Counted from the first letter of the stretch, positions 1-11,123 are shown. The stretch: 64,000 nucleotides of DNA from Buxus sempervirens (GCA_947561395.2 OX387183.1:32352853-32416852); one strand, 5' to 3'. Numbers and translations: made by a program. The notes: a model not told the origin generated them from the letters alone.

Positions 1-2659
1 GACTCGGTATCAGAATTTGTAGGGACTGGCTCAATCACAGGATCGGCAGCAGCAGGCACCTCCTGGTCACAGTGGGCTCCGTGGCAGGATTAGCAGGAAT
101 GGATGCCCCAGGCGCATCAGCATCAGGCATAGGCTCTACAGGCTCAGCAGCAGCCTCCTCTATCACCATAGCCACATCGGTAGGCTCCACCACAGCAGCC
201 TCCTCGGTAGGCTCCATATCTATCTTAGTAGGTGCATTAGGAGCGGTCTCTGGAGCTGGAGCAGACTCTAGTACGTCATCAGTAGTAGGGACAACAGTAG
301 GTGCAACCTCAGCCTCGATCTCGGGCTCTGCTACAGGAACTTCTATTGGTCTATGAGAGGTCACAAACTCCACCCGTGCCATAGAGAAAACCTCGCCACG
401 GAGATGCATAGGCAGTGATGAAGTAGGTGAAGAAGGGCAGGCTGTGTCATCCTGAAAATAAGAAAAGAAATTTTAGTCAGAACAGGATAAACAGATATAA
501 GAATAGGAATGGAAAGAGGTAAAGAATTAACCTGGGTATGAAATGGACCCGCCTGGTCCTGTGCACCAGAAGGACCCGCCTGGCCCTGTGCCCTGGCAAC
601 CTCTCCCCGGAGGTCTGAAATGGTAATAAAGAGAGCGTCCCGCTCGGCAATAGCAGCATCCCGCTGGCGCTCTATATCACTGTACCGAGACCGGATCTCT
701 GCCAACTGAGCCTCTTGAAATAGAAGATAAGGTGTCAGAAAATACCAAGTTCAAATAAAATATAAGAATGGAAGATCAAAAAGGAGAAGGCATACCGTCG
801 TATCGTAGGCTTGATCACTACCCTTCCTATCTCCGTGACTCTGCCACGAACAGGCATGGGTGGCATGAGGCACCCAACTGAAGCCTGCCTGAACCAGGCA
901 TCATAGTCACCCTCCTTTAACAATGTCTCTGCCTCAATCCAATCTAGGAACTGAGCAGGATCAACAGGCATAGGAGGAAAAGAAGGAGTAGAATCTGGTG
1001 GGATGGCAGGAATCCGAGGCACTCCAAGGTGCTGATAAAAGAAGCGCTCGCCATAATACCAGATGCTGCCCATCTGACCAATGAAAAACTAGTAGCGCTG
1101 ACGTCTCTGGTTAGGGGCAAAGGCATCATCTCTAGCCGCATGCAGGTCCAACACCTCATGAATGTCCTCCATCCGGGGGACGAACAGCTGAAAAACAGAA
1201 AGAAGAATATTAGACATGTGATTCAGGAAAGGGAAAAAGGAAGAATTAAAGAAGCTTACCTCAGACCGATACAGTCTGTCCAGATAAGCCCGGACAGACC
1301 TAGGACGACTCTTTTCAAAGTTGCGCTCCACATGGCACCATCTACGAGCCATGGGATATGTCTCCTCTGACATCGTAGAGGTAGGGCGAAAATAGGGGAT
1401 ATAAACCATAGCAAAAAACTGCAAAAAGAAGAAAAAGGATCAGAAGAATAAAGAAGAGAGAGGAAGAGAAAGAAAGAAAAGAAAAATAGGTGTTTCACCT
1501 GCAGGAAGGGCCAGAAGAATCTGCACCCAACTCCAGCTCCTTGAGAAGTAGAGAGGCCTCTAACTGATCGACGCAGGCCAGCCAGAATGGTGCCAAAAAT
1601 AAGCGGGCCCCAGGCATACCTCCTCGCTCGCTACAAATCTCCCAATAAACTCAAAAAATGAGGACTGACAAAAGTCGTGTCCTCTGGGAAGAAGCAGGAG
1701 CCCATCATGTACAGAAAAATGAAACGGAAGGCAAATGGAAAAGCTGAATGATTGGTGGTGAGCTGGCCAAGCTGCCTCCTCCGAAAAGTCTCTCTCAACC
1801 AAGTCAGAGACAATCTAGCTCTCCTCTATCCCATGCCTCCGGAGGCAACACTATATATCAAAGATAGGAAGCAATCTCCTCAGCATTTGGCATCACCATC
1901 TTGGGAATAATATCACTAGTCATCCTAATCCCGGTGATAAGCGTGAAGTCAGAAGGCCGGATCCCAATCTCAACATCTGGAAAATGGAAGCTCAAAGTCT
2001 CTGGGAAGAACCTCTCGAGCATCGCTGCAATAAGGGCTCGATCCAGGCGCACATCCGGAATGGTGATGAAGAGGCCAAAACCAAATAAGCCCAACTCCCG
2101 GCGAAAGGCTGAACTGCAGGCTCCGATAAATTTGATGAAGCTGGCCCAGCTCCCTCGATAATGAGACAAGGGATACTCTAAAGGGATATCCGCCCTGATA
2201 CAAGCTGAGGGATGAGTCCTCAAGCCATGTAGCAGGTCGGTATCCCTAATCTGTGATGCAACTTCCTCAGGGACCTCAACCCTGGTCCGAGCCTCATCTC
2301 TGCCACGGCCTCCTCTGTGGCCTCCTTTACGACCCTCATCATGGCCTCCGTCCCTGCCACCACCTCGGCGCCCTCTACGGCCTCTGCCTCTGTCTGGAGC
2401 CTCAACTACCGGCTAAGGAAATAATTGGAAGGAAAAAGGATCAGGGTCAAGGATTTTGAGAATGAAGTGAAAGTTCAGAAAGATTAGGGTATACCTCTGG
2501 GGTCACCTCACGCGAGTCCCCAGAAGGAAGATCTGGGATGTCCGAATCAGAATCCCTCTCGGCCCTCGAAGATGAGGCCACATCAGCATGATCCCGCCGA
2601 ACCCTTGAAGAAGAGGGCTCATCTGCAGGATCCCTGGAAGCTGAACGAATATGGGCCAT
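1..2659 (-). pseudogene. Antisense plant mobile domain (PMD) gene of Element 1, broken, runs off the window
   Basis: Minus-strand gene that aligns exon by exon with the PMD gene at 40672-43522. Exon 1 (2659-2495, 55 codons) starts at an ATG and is Ser/Asp/Arg-rich. Exon 2 starts near 2412 after a TTAG acceptor, opens with an Arg-Gly-rich tract, then gives the PMD-like core (LERFFPETLSFHFPDVEIGI at about 1980). A stop at about 1858 and a frameshift follow, and similarity resumes in another frame near 1800-1640 (SCFFPEDTT). Later exons are visible near 1424-1250 (YFRPTSTM), 1073-820 (YYGERFFYQHLGVPRIP), 700-540 (coiled-coil-like) and 409-35 (Pro/Ala/Glu-rich). The 3' end lies beyond base 1. PMD proteins occur as host nuclear proteins (MAIN/MAIL1 type) and inside plant transposons; this copy is antisense to Element 1, as expected for Tat elements. 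It is a pseudogene by its stops; its function is not known. Confidence 0.8.
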
Positions 2660-3626
2660 CTGCGGTTCAAATTAGGGAGATGTTTCAATTTTTATGGCTT
2701 GATTTTCATTTTAACCAAGTTTAATTGATTGGCAGGATAAAGAAAAAAAATGGAGAACGGAAGAAAAGGCTTAAGAAACTCCCGACCAAAATCAGAAGTC
2801 AACTAAGGAGTTTATTTTTGAGAAATTTTATTGTTCTATTTACTTGCCTTTGCTTTAATCAAGAAAATATATAAAATTTATATATAGGAAGTTTAGGCTT
2901 CCTGTATATTCTCTTTATATGAAAAAAGAAAAAAAATATGTGTATTAATGTGTTAAGGATTGATCTTAATTTTCTCTTTTGGATTTTCTAAAAAGACCTA
3001 ACCATTTAAGTTTATTTGGTTTCAGGATGGAAGGTCATGCCTACTTGTGTTGATACTGGGGTGGCAGGAGAAATTCAAAATTGGAAATCTATGATGGATT
3101 GTTCAACATCAGCAAGGGTTCTACTCGAACTAATGTGTTCAAAACAGAGAAAATAATAGCATCTCAAGTTCTAAGACCAAATAGGCAAAGCATGAAATCA
3201 ACAGGTCAACACTGTAAGGTCAGATGGCATAGTATGCAAAAGCAGAACAGAATCAAGGTTCACACAAGCAAATAGAAAATTTAAGAGCAAATCATGGAGC
3301 TGTCACAAATCAGATAATCATAAGTCATATGCTCGGTGCAATGCCGGCCAATGGTCAAATACAGAAATTCAGAGCCAGCATTTCGTTGGTCAAAACAGAA
3401 AATTGCATGGGAATAAACAGGTCTCGGCCAAATGAACAGACAGAATCAATTTTGGTCAAACATGAGAACCAATACAGGTAGGATAATCATGGAGTGTCAA
3501 AGGCAATAAATAGTTACAATCCTAGTCATATTCGGATGCTCAGAGAAATTGCAAGGCATAGTTGAGCAAAAATCATGTTTATAATCTGTAAAGGAATACA
3601 AGAAAAATGAAATGACTCTTCGGCAT
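2660..3626 (-). other. Leader intron of the Element 1 PMD gene
   Basis: No coding sequence is seen here. By analogy with the PMD gene of Element 2 (donor near 39758, acceptor TGTAG just before the ATG), this is the intron between the noncoding leader exon and exon 1. A candidate donor, AG|GTATGCC read on the minus strand, lies at about 3627, exactly where LTR-H inserted. Confidence 0.5.
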
Positions 3627-4225
3627 ACCTGTGTAAGCATCCAAATTTTGATCAAACCAAAAAGGAAAGAAGAAGAAGAAGAAGAAAACAAAAAAATGTG
3701 TGCTAAAGGATAGCAGAAAAGTCAAACCCTGAGGGGTCAAAAATTGACTTTTTCATCAATAGAAAATTGGTCACCTTGCCCTATCTCAATGGATAGAAAA
3801 TCTCGACATGGTTCCAACGCAACTGAGTTTGCTGGAATCGGAGTCCAGATAAAGGATCTATGGGCTGGTCAAACTTAAGTGGGAGCCGAAAGTTGACTTT
3901 CTGTTAAACCTCGAGTCAATTGCCTAACCCTATCCCAATGGATAGAGGGCTCCGATATGGTTCTAACGCAACTGAGTTTGCCCAAATCGGAGTCCAGATG
4001 AAGAAGATATGAGCTGTTGAAGTTTCCGAGCAGCAAAACCGGAAACTGCACACGTGGCAACAAACGCAGCAAAAAATCTCAGGGGGCAATCTTTAAATAT
4101 CCAAAACTTGCCAAATATCTCAGGGACTAAACCAAAATTCATAGGGGGCAATCTGCAGATATCCAAAAGTGTCAAATCGGTCGAATCAGTCAAGTCGAGG
4201 GGCAAATTTGTAATTTTTCTGATTT

Positions 4226-4474
4226 GTATCCGACCGAATATATCGGATACACATACTTTTGTGTGTTTCCGACACTATTCATCGGATACAAGGAGATCTG
4301 CCCGCGAGATTCGCGCGGATTCGACGACAGATTCGCTCAGAAAATTGTATTTTCGAAATGATTGTGTTTGTATCCGACATAAAAAATGTTGGATACAAAG
4401 GAAGCCTAGTGTATCCGACATAAAATGCCGGATACAAAGAAGGTGTAGTGTATCCAATATTAAAGGCCGGATAC
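4226..4474 (+). repeat. Palindrome array, type I, in LTR-H upstream of TATA
   Basis: Five modules of about 25 bp with arms of the form GTATCCGA and CCGGATAC. Module starts are 4226, 4265, 4370, 4411 and 4450, so steps are 39, 105, 41 and 39 bp. The TATA box lies only about 12 bp downstream of the last module. Confidence 0.85.
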
Positions 4475-4485
4475 ATTAAGTTTTC

Positions 4486-4493
4486 TATAAAAA
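4486..4493 (+). promoter_or_regulatory. TATA box of LTR-H
   Basis: TATAAAAA in the context CTATAAAAAGGC, directly after the palindrome array. It probably drives LTR transcription to the right. The C-rich leader that follows ends in a candidate splice donor near 4781. Confidence 0.6.
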
Positions 4494-5604
4494 GGCAACA
4501 GCAGCCCCATTTCGGGGGTTGGCTTTTCTTTGGCTGTTTCCACCTTGTCTTCCCCTTTGCACCTGCTCCGAAAACCCTTCACCTTGCCCCCCTTTGGCTC
4601 CCTAAACCCTCAAGCACAACCTTAAGCCCATTCCACCTCTTGTTTCTCTCTTCCTCTCCATTTTCACCCAAGCAAGGAGGAGGTTACCGGCTGTCGGTGG
4701 CTAAAGGAGGAGCTCCAGCCACTTCCCTTGCTTCAAAGGGAGCTCAAGCACACCACAAGAAGGGTTTGAAACCCCAAGGTATGGCTTCTTGTTAAGTTCC
4801 TTACATATATATAAAAATGGAGGTTTTCTAAGCATGTTAATGAGCATAGTTTTCTCCCTTGCTGTAAGTCGGTTCAAGTGCTTATATGGCATGTATCATG
4901 TTCTTATTACCACCACATGAGGATCTCCTAGGTAAGATGAGCATCACGTTTGGCTCCATGGGAGGATGAGAGGTGACTCCTCACATTTTCTTCTAGTCAT
5001 TTTAACTACTGTTTTGAGTCCCTTTTTTGGTGGCGGGGAGCATGTTCCCCCTAGCATGATCCATCCATTGTACCCCTTATTAATCTCCCCCTCTTTCCCT
5101 TCTCTAAAATAGTTGCGCTTCGATGATCCTGTGTTTCCTTTAGGCATGAAGTTGGTAGTATGACATGCTTGTCCAAGTTCGACCATGCATGTATATCCAT
5201 TTGAAATGCTGTAGGTACACTCACACACCCTCCACTTTTCGTGCACACAATATGTGGATGTTAATGCATGTTCACCATAGTCCGGAAGCATGTAGGATAG
5301 GTTTGATTGTTGTTTTCTCACCACTTTATTTGCTTACTGTTGTGGGACCGGGAAGAACTAAATAGGGACACCTAGGTCCCTGTTCATCTGCTGGAAGTAT
5401 CCCAAGAATGAGAGGAGGCAAGACCTCAAGCCTCCTCCCCCTTGCTTGAACCACTAAAGTCACAAAAGAAGGCAAGAATGAGGTTTCCCCCCTCTCTCTG
5501 TACCAATGTGGGCTCACACAGGAGCCCACGCAATCCCTGGAACATCCTAGGAAGCCTAGAAACCCCACCCCAATGCAAAATCCGAAAAAAGGGTTTTTGT
5601 ATGT

Positions 5605-5708
5605 TGATCCGGCAACTCAGGTCGGATCAACAGAGCCTCATTTGTAGCCGGCAAAAGATGCCGGATACACAGAGCCTTGTGTGTAACCGGCATCTTAGGC
5701 CGGTTACA
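5605..5708 (+). repeat. Second palindrome array inside LTR-H
   Basis: Three modules starting at 5605, 5644 and 5683, exactly 39 bp apart. Arms vary (TGATCCGGC, GTAGCCGGC, GTAACCGGC), and each right arm changes largely to match (GTCGGATCA, GCCGGATAC, GCCGGTTAC). Confidence 0.8.
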
Positions 5709-6570
5709 CTACCAGAATGTTATTTTTGTTGTTTTGTGATCTTGTGCTGTTTTGTTGGTTTGATTGATCAATCCGGATGAACCAGAAGGGTTTTCGGGTC
5801 ACCCGGAAACCCACGATGGGCCATGGACCGACCCGGTCCAAATTGATTCCTGGTGGGCCTTCCAACAGGGCCCACCAAGCCCGGCAAGCTTACTTTTGCT
5901 AAACAAAGATAACCAAATTGATTGAATGGGCCAAACCCATTGGAGGCCCATCAAGGCCTAACTTGGGGCATGCATGTTTAGTTAAGTTGTGGTTTGGCCG
6001 AGACCACAGGTAGGGCCTATCGGGCCCACTAAGCCCATTGAACCCAACAAAGATTAGGGCACCCAAGCCCTAACTTAGGAAGTCTTGGGCTTTCAAGCCC
6101 ATAGCCCAGGTAAAGGGCCCTAAGCCCAAAGCTTGGTCCATTTTGGCACAGTTAATCAAGATAACTCAAAATCACTTAGCAACCATCTGTGTGGCCCGCT
6201 CGTGGGCCCACAAAGTAATCCCGGCCCACTTGGCATGGAAATCATTTAACCTTAAACCTGAATTTCAAATAAATCAATTCATTTAACCAAAGCCCAAAGG
6301 GCCTCTCAAGTTTAGACTGAGGCCCACCAGGGGAACATGTGGGCCGCACTTGGACCATCAAGGGATCCGTGGGCCTTCCAACGGGGCCCACCTAATCAGA
6401 CTCACTTCACCGAATAATAAAAGATAAAAACAAGTAAAGGGACCCACAGCACTCAGGTAATCCCACCAGACTTAACCAAATGGCATGCTAGATTAGGAAT
6501 CGGGTGAGTGAGAGACCAAAAGTTGACTCAAACCAAGAGAACTGTGGGACCCGTCATTCGACGGGGTGGA

Positions 6571-6595
6571 CTGGGGTGTCTACGGACTTCCCCAG
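6571..6595 (+). other. Conserved LTR hairpin, LTR-H version
   Basis: CTGGGG pairs with CCCCAG around a 13-nt loop. It sits in the same relative position as the hairpins in LTR-A, LTR-B, LTR-C and the Element 2 LTRs, upstream of the GGTGGCGACTCC motif. Confidence 0.55.
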
Positions 6596-6747
6596 ACCGC
6601 AACCGAGAACCTACTTAGAATCCCAAGCTGCAGACTAAGCCTTAATAGACTAACTTAGGCACCCAGGTGTCCGCCTGTATCCCATCAGGTGGTGGCGACT
6701 CCAAATTCCCATTTTTACCCAGTGCAACCCTGAAACAGGTGCGCACA

Positions 6748-7262
6748 ACCTATTTATGTCGAAATGAGAAATCAGCAAAGTAAAAAATTGAACCTTCGAG
6801 CTCACCCACAGTGGATATCCGATGGATGCTTGGAACGGCAATGAGGAGGCTTGACCAAAGATGGTCAAAGCAATAGTCTCGACAGTAGCTCGAAATAAGG
6901 AGGAGAGGAAAGTCACCGGAGAAATTGGAACAGTCGCCCAAGAATCAGGGAGGCAAGTCGACGCCGGAGAAGCAAGGACTCGCCGGAGAATGAGAGAGTC
7001 GCCAGAGAACAAGAAAGTCGTCGGAGAAGATAGGAAGCACCGGAGGAGTCATGCGGAAGACCGGAGAAAAGTATGCGGACGCAGAGGAATTAGGTTGGAA
7101 ATGCGAGCAGAAATGGAGGAACTGTTCGTGGCCGCGGTTAAGAAGGACCCCAAAATCCGTAAAAGCAATATGGGCAATAGGCGCCCACAAAGGTAATGCG
7201 GTCAATTGCGCTCGTATTCAAATTACGGGCATGACTTGCTCGCAATATAAATACGGGCAAAG
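6748..7262 (-). promoter_or_regulatory. Promoter and noncoding leader exon of the Element 1 PMD gene
   Basis: Read on the minus strand, a type II palindrome array (7209-7259) is followed by a leader rich in TCTCCGG/CTCCGGCGA units, which matches the leader of the Element 2 PMD gene at about 39390-39700. The leader ends at the LTR-H insertion, where AG|GT marks a candidate splice donor. No clear TATA box was found. Open frames here on either strand are by-products of the GAGTCGCCGGAGAA-like repeats. Confidence 0.5.
7209..7259 (+). repeat. Palindrome array, type II, at the Element 1 PMD promoter
   Basis: Two 23-bp modules starting at 7209 and 7237, exactly 28 bp apart. Right arms are TACGGGCA; left arms are decayed CGCTCGTA and TGCTCGCA. 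Confidence 0.75.
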
Positions 7263-7587
7263 CAGAAAATTGTAGTTTTTCATCATTTTCTCCACACTGC
7301 TTAGGAGATTAATGTTTATATTAGTTGTAAGTTGCAAGGATTGCCACCTTACCCACTTTTGTTTTAAAATTTGTCTCAAATCTCACTTCATAGCCACGAG
7401 TGCTCAGTGAGACCAGAGAGGAGGATTTGCCCCTTAAGGTTAGGGACTTTTCAGCAAATCTTCCACACAAATTCTTTTTCCAAAATCATCCATTTAATCC
7501 TTGCAAAATGCAATTAGTTAGACAAAATCTCAAAAAGTGCAATTGGTGGGTCTTTTTGCTCTCTGCTCGAAATTGGTTCCAATTACC

Positions 7588-7604
7588 AGCAAAGATGGGG
7601 CAGT
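7588..7604 (+). promoter_or_regulatory. Polypurine tract of Element 1
   Basis: AGCAAAGATGGGGCAGT directly precedes the LTR start TGTAGACACC. Element 2 has GCAAAGAGGGGCAGT before the same LTR start on its own strand, so the tract is conserved. This fixes Element 1 as + sense and LTR-A as its 3' LTR. Confidence 0.8.
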
Positions 7605-7706
7605 TGTAGACACCCCAAATTGCACTACAAAATGAGAAAATAATTGAAAATATTAATTGGGATTTGAAACAGGTAAAAAATGCATGAAATTCAATAATTT
7701 AAGCAT

Positions 7707-7813
7707 TGCCCGTATTGTATTTACGGGCTAACCGCGCCCGAAATTTGTATACGGGCACGCAGCACCCATAATAAGAATGCGGACACCACTTGCCCGCAAT
7801 GTAAATACGGGCA
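7707..7813 (+). repeat. Palindrome array, type II, in LTR-A U3
   Basis: Four 23-bp modules starting at 7707, 7735, 7763 and 7791, exactly 28 bp apart, with arms TGCCCGTA and TACGGGCA around a 7-bp AT-rich loop. The third module is decayed. The TATA box is about 200 bp downstream. Confidence 0.85.
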
Positions 7814-8012
7814 CAGGAGGTTTGTGCGAATTTGATCCTTGCTCGATTTCTAAGCCTTATCTTCAGTCCAATATATCTTTAGATAAGCGAATTATCTCTT
7901 TTATTCGTTCGAAATATCTTTGTTGGCCATGGATGGCATTATCTCTGTTTTCAATCCAATCTAGAGGATTTTGGATATATCCCTCTGGACCAGCCATGCC
8001 CCTGGGTTTGCC

Positions 8013-8020
8013 TATAAATA
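8013..8020 (+). promoter_or_regulatory. TATA box of LTR-A
   Basis: TATAAATA in GCCTATAAATAG, the same context as in LTR-C (32349) and in both Element 2 LTRs. A splice donor CCAG|GTAAGT follows about 100 bp downstream at 8116/8117. Confidence 0.75.
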
Positions 8021-8292
8021 GATGGCAGATCCTCAAGCAAAAGGCCATGAAAATTTGAAGTCCAATGAGCTCCAAGAGAAGAAAGGAATCCCTGCTGCTG
8101 TGCTTGCTCAATCCAGGTAAGTCCCTTTTCCCTTGTATTTTCTGTCTTCAATTCTAGAGATAATAGGATCTTCTCCATTGCTGTTGTAGACACCCCAAAT
8201 TGCACTTCAATGTAAGAGAACAGTCAAAAAGAACTTTAAATGTTTTATTTAAGCCTTAACATAGGTCAAACACTCAAAAATAATCAAAGGTG

Positions 8293-8516
8293 GTGCTAAC
8301 CGCACTAAATATGCGGTTAGCACGGTTGATGTTCATGCTTCTCGCGTGAGCTGCCACGTGGCTTTCGGAAGCTTCTGCCGTTGAGCCACATTGACAGCAA
8401 TCATGACGAGCGTAACTGAATTGGAACCGCCCTATATTTGCGGTTGAGGTGAATTTGCATAGAAACCGCACATATAGTGACGGTTCTGTGGAAACCGCAC
8501 TGTGTATGCGGTTTTG
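8293..8516 (+). repeat. Palindrome array, type III, in LTR-B
   Basis: The first module (8293-8323) has perfect 12-bp arms GTGCTAACCGCA and TGCGGTTAGCAC around a 7-bp loop. Further modules with AACCGC and GCGGTT-like arms begin near 8425, 8464 and 8493, at steps of 39 and 29 bp. The second arm of the 8464 module is degenerate (GACGGTT). Confidence 0.8.
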
Positions 8517-9674
8517 GTTGTTTCGGGGATTTGCGAAATGACTCGATCTCTGAGTCTTATTTACGCATATTACCTCTCTCTCAGGGACTTGAACTCCCTA
8601 TTTCACCCCCGAATGAATTTTAGAACTTCATGAGATAGTTTCTCTTGATTTCCAAGTGTTTTGGTCGAATTCACTTGCACACATGCACCAGTTTGGCTTT
8701 CTTCTCCAAAATTTTCAAAACAGGGCAGCATTTGTGGCTTGTCTTAGAATGCTCATAACTTCATCCTCCGGATGAATTTTTGAGTGATTCCAAAGACATG
8801 TGATAGATGAGTTGGCCTACTTTATATCTGGAAAATTTCGTTTACTTTATGGAGCCAATTTTTGACACCATTTGTTCAAAGTCTGTAAGTTAGTTCAGCC
8901 CAGATTACTGAACTTGCCGCTTTGATGGTGCACCATTTGCTCAGTTTTAATCCGTTTCGAGTGATTTCAGTTTCTGGTTTTTCCTTGAAAAGTCGATTTT
9001 CATTTCCAACTGGTTTCAGCAGATTTTGATCTGATTTGTGGCCTGTGTGCTTGATGGACTCAGAGCTGCTCTCTGGTATAGTCCAGAGCTAATCTGTGGT
9101 CTTCTAAGCCTGTTCAAGCAAGCACACAAGCCACATCTGGATGGAGTTTGGTGTGAGGTTTATCTCTTTGGAAAGGTGGCACAACATACTCCATCCATGC
9201 AAATTTTCATGGATTTTTATGGAGCCAAACTCCACGAATAAAGTTTTGAAAATGCCTACTCACCACTTTTTCTAAGTTATAACATCAGATTTCCGTAGAG
9301 CATTTCTCTCTCGTTTTAAATAGGATTGAGCTGAATTTTTTACTGCAGACTCTACTATGTACCAGCTTTCTAATGGCTTTGGCTTCATGTGATTTGGATT
9401 TAAATTGAGCAATATGTGGTTAATCGAAGCTTTCAAGTTCTTATAATCTGATTTTTCCAGATTTGCCTTGAATTGGTTTTCTTCAAACTTTACTTAGATT
9501 TTCCTTCATTCATGAAGTTCTAAAGTGGTATATCCATGAGGAGAGTCCGAATTCATCGGATTGCTCATGTGGAATAATCACATACATTTTGCTTATTTTA
9601 AGCATCTCTTGTTTTTTTATTTATTAGCAAACAATCCTTAGCATAAGCAAACATGTGGCAACCGTCTTAGACGG

Positions 9675-9709
9675 ATGAGTGGGGGTGCCTAAAACCTTCC
9701 CCCGCTCAT
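9675..9709 (+). other. Conserved LTR hairpin, LTR-B version
   Basis: ATGAGTGGGGG pairs with CCCCCGCTCAT (one G-U wobble) around the loop TGCCTAAAACCTT. Position 5 is a G-C pair here and A-T in LTR-C, a compensatory change. Confidence 0.6.
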
Positions 9710-9898
9710 AAATAATTCCCCTTACCTGATCTCTGGATTTTTTTCCTTATAGCTACTTGGGCTCTATTTGGCTTTTATGAACCCTTTGGTGTCCATTCAC
9801 ACCTTAACTTTGATGGTGGCGACTCATGACATTTATTGATCCCCGCGTGACGATATCGTAAGTCATCCTAGATGACATTTTCCATGTCTCACAACTGT

Positions 9899-10206
9899 AG
9901 AATAAGGCCTGGTTTATATTTGTATTCCTAAACCTGCCTCCAAGTACCTCAAGAATCCTCTCTAGTCGTAAAACGTGAAGAAAGAGCTAGGGGAAAAGGG
10001 AACAGGTGGATCCCTAGAATAGAACCCCATAATTTGTTTTTCTCTTTTCTTTTAGAATAAGGCCTTTGATTGTGTTTGTATCACCAAACCTATCTCCAAG
10101 TACCTCAAGAATCCTCTCTAGCCGTAAAACGTGAAGAGAAAGCTAGGGGAAAAGAGAACAAGTGGATCCGTAGGGTAGACCCCCATGTGCTCTAATCTGT
10201 GAGATA
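9899..10206 (+). repeat. 154-bp tandem duplication in LTR-A
   Basis: Two copies start at 9899 and 10053 (TAGAATAAGGCCT), each with AAGTACCTCAAGAATCCTCT and CGTAAAACGTGAAGA. LTR-C has a single copy of this block at about 32518. Confidence 0.8.
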
Positions 10207-10901
10207 TGGTTGTTTTGAATATCTTGATCATGTTTTAATGGTTTTATTTTGAATCTGAATAAATCATATGAATCCATGATGTTTATAGCATGAGATCCTC
10301 ACTTTTTTTTCTAAAATTTGGATTTTCACCACTTTTGCATCTACAGCACTGTTTTCGTGATTTTTGTGATATTAGGCTAAGATCCTGGTTCTATCATGAT
10401 CAATATGATAGATCTGGATTCAGAAGCCTGAAAGTAACTTCTAGGGTTTCATGATGTGGTTTTTGAGTCCTTTTTCACTTTTGAGAGAAGACCCTACGGT
10501 CTAAGTTCTCCCCTTTTGATGTTATTCATCAACGTGGGTATTTTTGGTTTTAATTTCTTAATCTAATGTGAAATTTGGGCTATATCTATGTCCTAGACTG
10601 TTCAAGTTCAATTCTGCAATATTTCATAAAAATCATATTTTTCTAGATTTCTAGAATTTAACTTGAAGCGAGATTTTTGAAGTTTTCACTTTAGATTGGT
10701 TTTATTTGGTTTTATCTCAATTTTATTTTAATCATGAAACCCTAGGAATGGTATGATCATATTTGAAAGTTCTGGATCAATCAGGCTATTCGTATGAAAA
10801 AACCATACACTTTTGTCTTTTTTGTGATTTTTCATGATTTTTGTAGCAAGCCTTTTTTCCTTTGAAAAACATGAACAATACCTGGCAACCACCTTGTGTG
10901 G

Positions 10902-10936
10902 ATGGATAGGGGTGCCTAACACCTTCCCCTGTTCAT
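10902..10936 (+). other. Conserved LTR hairpin, LTR-A version
   Basis: ATGGATAGGGG pairs with CCCCTGTTCAT using two G-U wobbles. At the DNA level the arms look imperfect; at the RNA level the 11-bp stem is complete. Confidence 0.55.
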
Positions 10937-11123
10937 AACCTAATCCCCTTACCCATCTCTGGTTGTTTTTTTAGGGTTATTTTTACCCTAAATTTGCCTT
11001 TTTGTGCTTATTTGATATTTTGGTGTCCATTCACACCTAAACAGAATGGTGGTGACTCTGTGTTTTTAATCAATCCCGTGTGATGATCAGGAAGTCATTG
11101 AATTGATTTTTCCATGTCTCACA

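Larger units (their letters stand above)
3632..6747 (+). mobile_element. LTR-H, solo LTR (Ty3/gypsy, Tat-like), + sense
   Basis: Starts TGTAAGCATCC and ends GTGCGCACA, flanked by ACCTG (3627-3631) and ACCTA (6748-6752), a five-base target duplication with one mismatch. It carries the promoter layout of the Tat LTRs in this window: a palindrome array (4226-4474), a TATA box (4486-4493), a candidate splice donor AAG|GTATGG at about 4781, a G-rich/C-rich hairpin (6571-6595) and GGTGGCGACTCC near 6681. There are no internal coding sequences, so it is a solo LTR left by recombination. An imperfect internal duplication covers about 3740-3870 and 3890-4020. The boundary call is mine; the end bases fit, but one target-duplication base differs. 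Confidence 0.65.
8185..9893 (+). mobile_element. LTR-B, solo LTR nested in LTR-A
   Basis: Starts TGTAGACACCCC and ends CATGTCTCACA, so it belongs to the same LTR superfamily, but its interior is diverged. Flanks are GCTGT (8180-8184) and ACTGT (9894-9898), a target duplication with one mismatch. LTR-A sequence is continuous across it (CCATTGCTGT, then AGAATAAGGCC). It has a type III palindrome array (8293-8516) and the conserved hairpin (9675-9709), but no obvious TATA box. Confidence 0.75.
7605..11123 (+). mobile_element. LTR-A, 3' LTR of Element 1 (Tat-type Ty3/gypsy), interrupted
   Basis: Begins TGTAGACACC just after the polypurine tract and ends CATGTCTCACA at 11123, the same termini as the Element 2 LTRs. 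It contains a type II palindrome array (7707-7813), a TATA box (8013-8020), a splice donor CAG|GTAAG at 8116/8117, a 154-bp tandem duplication (9899-10206), the conserved hairpin (10902-10936) and the GGTGT...GAATGG motif near 11020-11050. Solo LTR-B (8185-9893) splits it. Element 1 landed in the RPA1-like copy that resumes at 11124; its 5' LTR would lie left of the window. Confidence 0.8.

Noticed and set aside
72-356. Gly/Ser/Ala-rich + strand open frame
   Set aside because: It is the complement of the Pro/Ala/Glu-rich exon of the minus-strand PMD gene; the same applies to 42808-43086 in Element 2.
6571-6595. GGGGTGTCTAC near 6577 taken as the rc of an LTR start (TGTAGACACCCC)
   Set aside because: It fits better as the conserved hairpin of LTR-H; the true end is GCGCACA at 6747, with a near-matching target duplication.
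6861-7196. Arg/Glu-rich + strand open frame
   Set aside because: It is the complement of the TCTCCGG-rich leader of the PMD gene and has no match to a known family.
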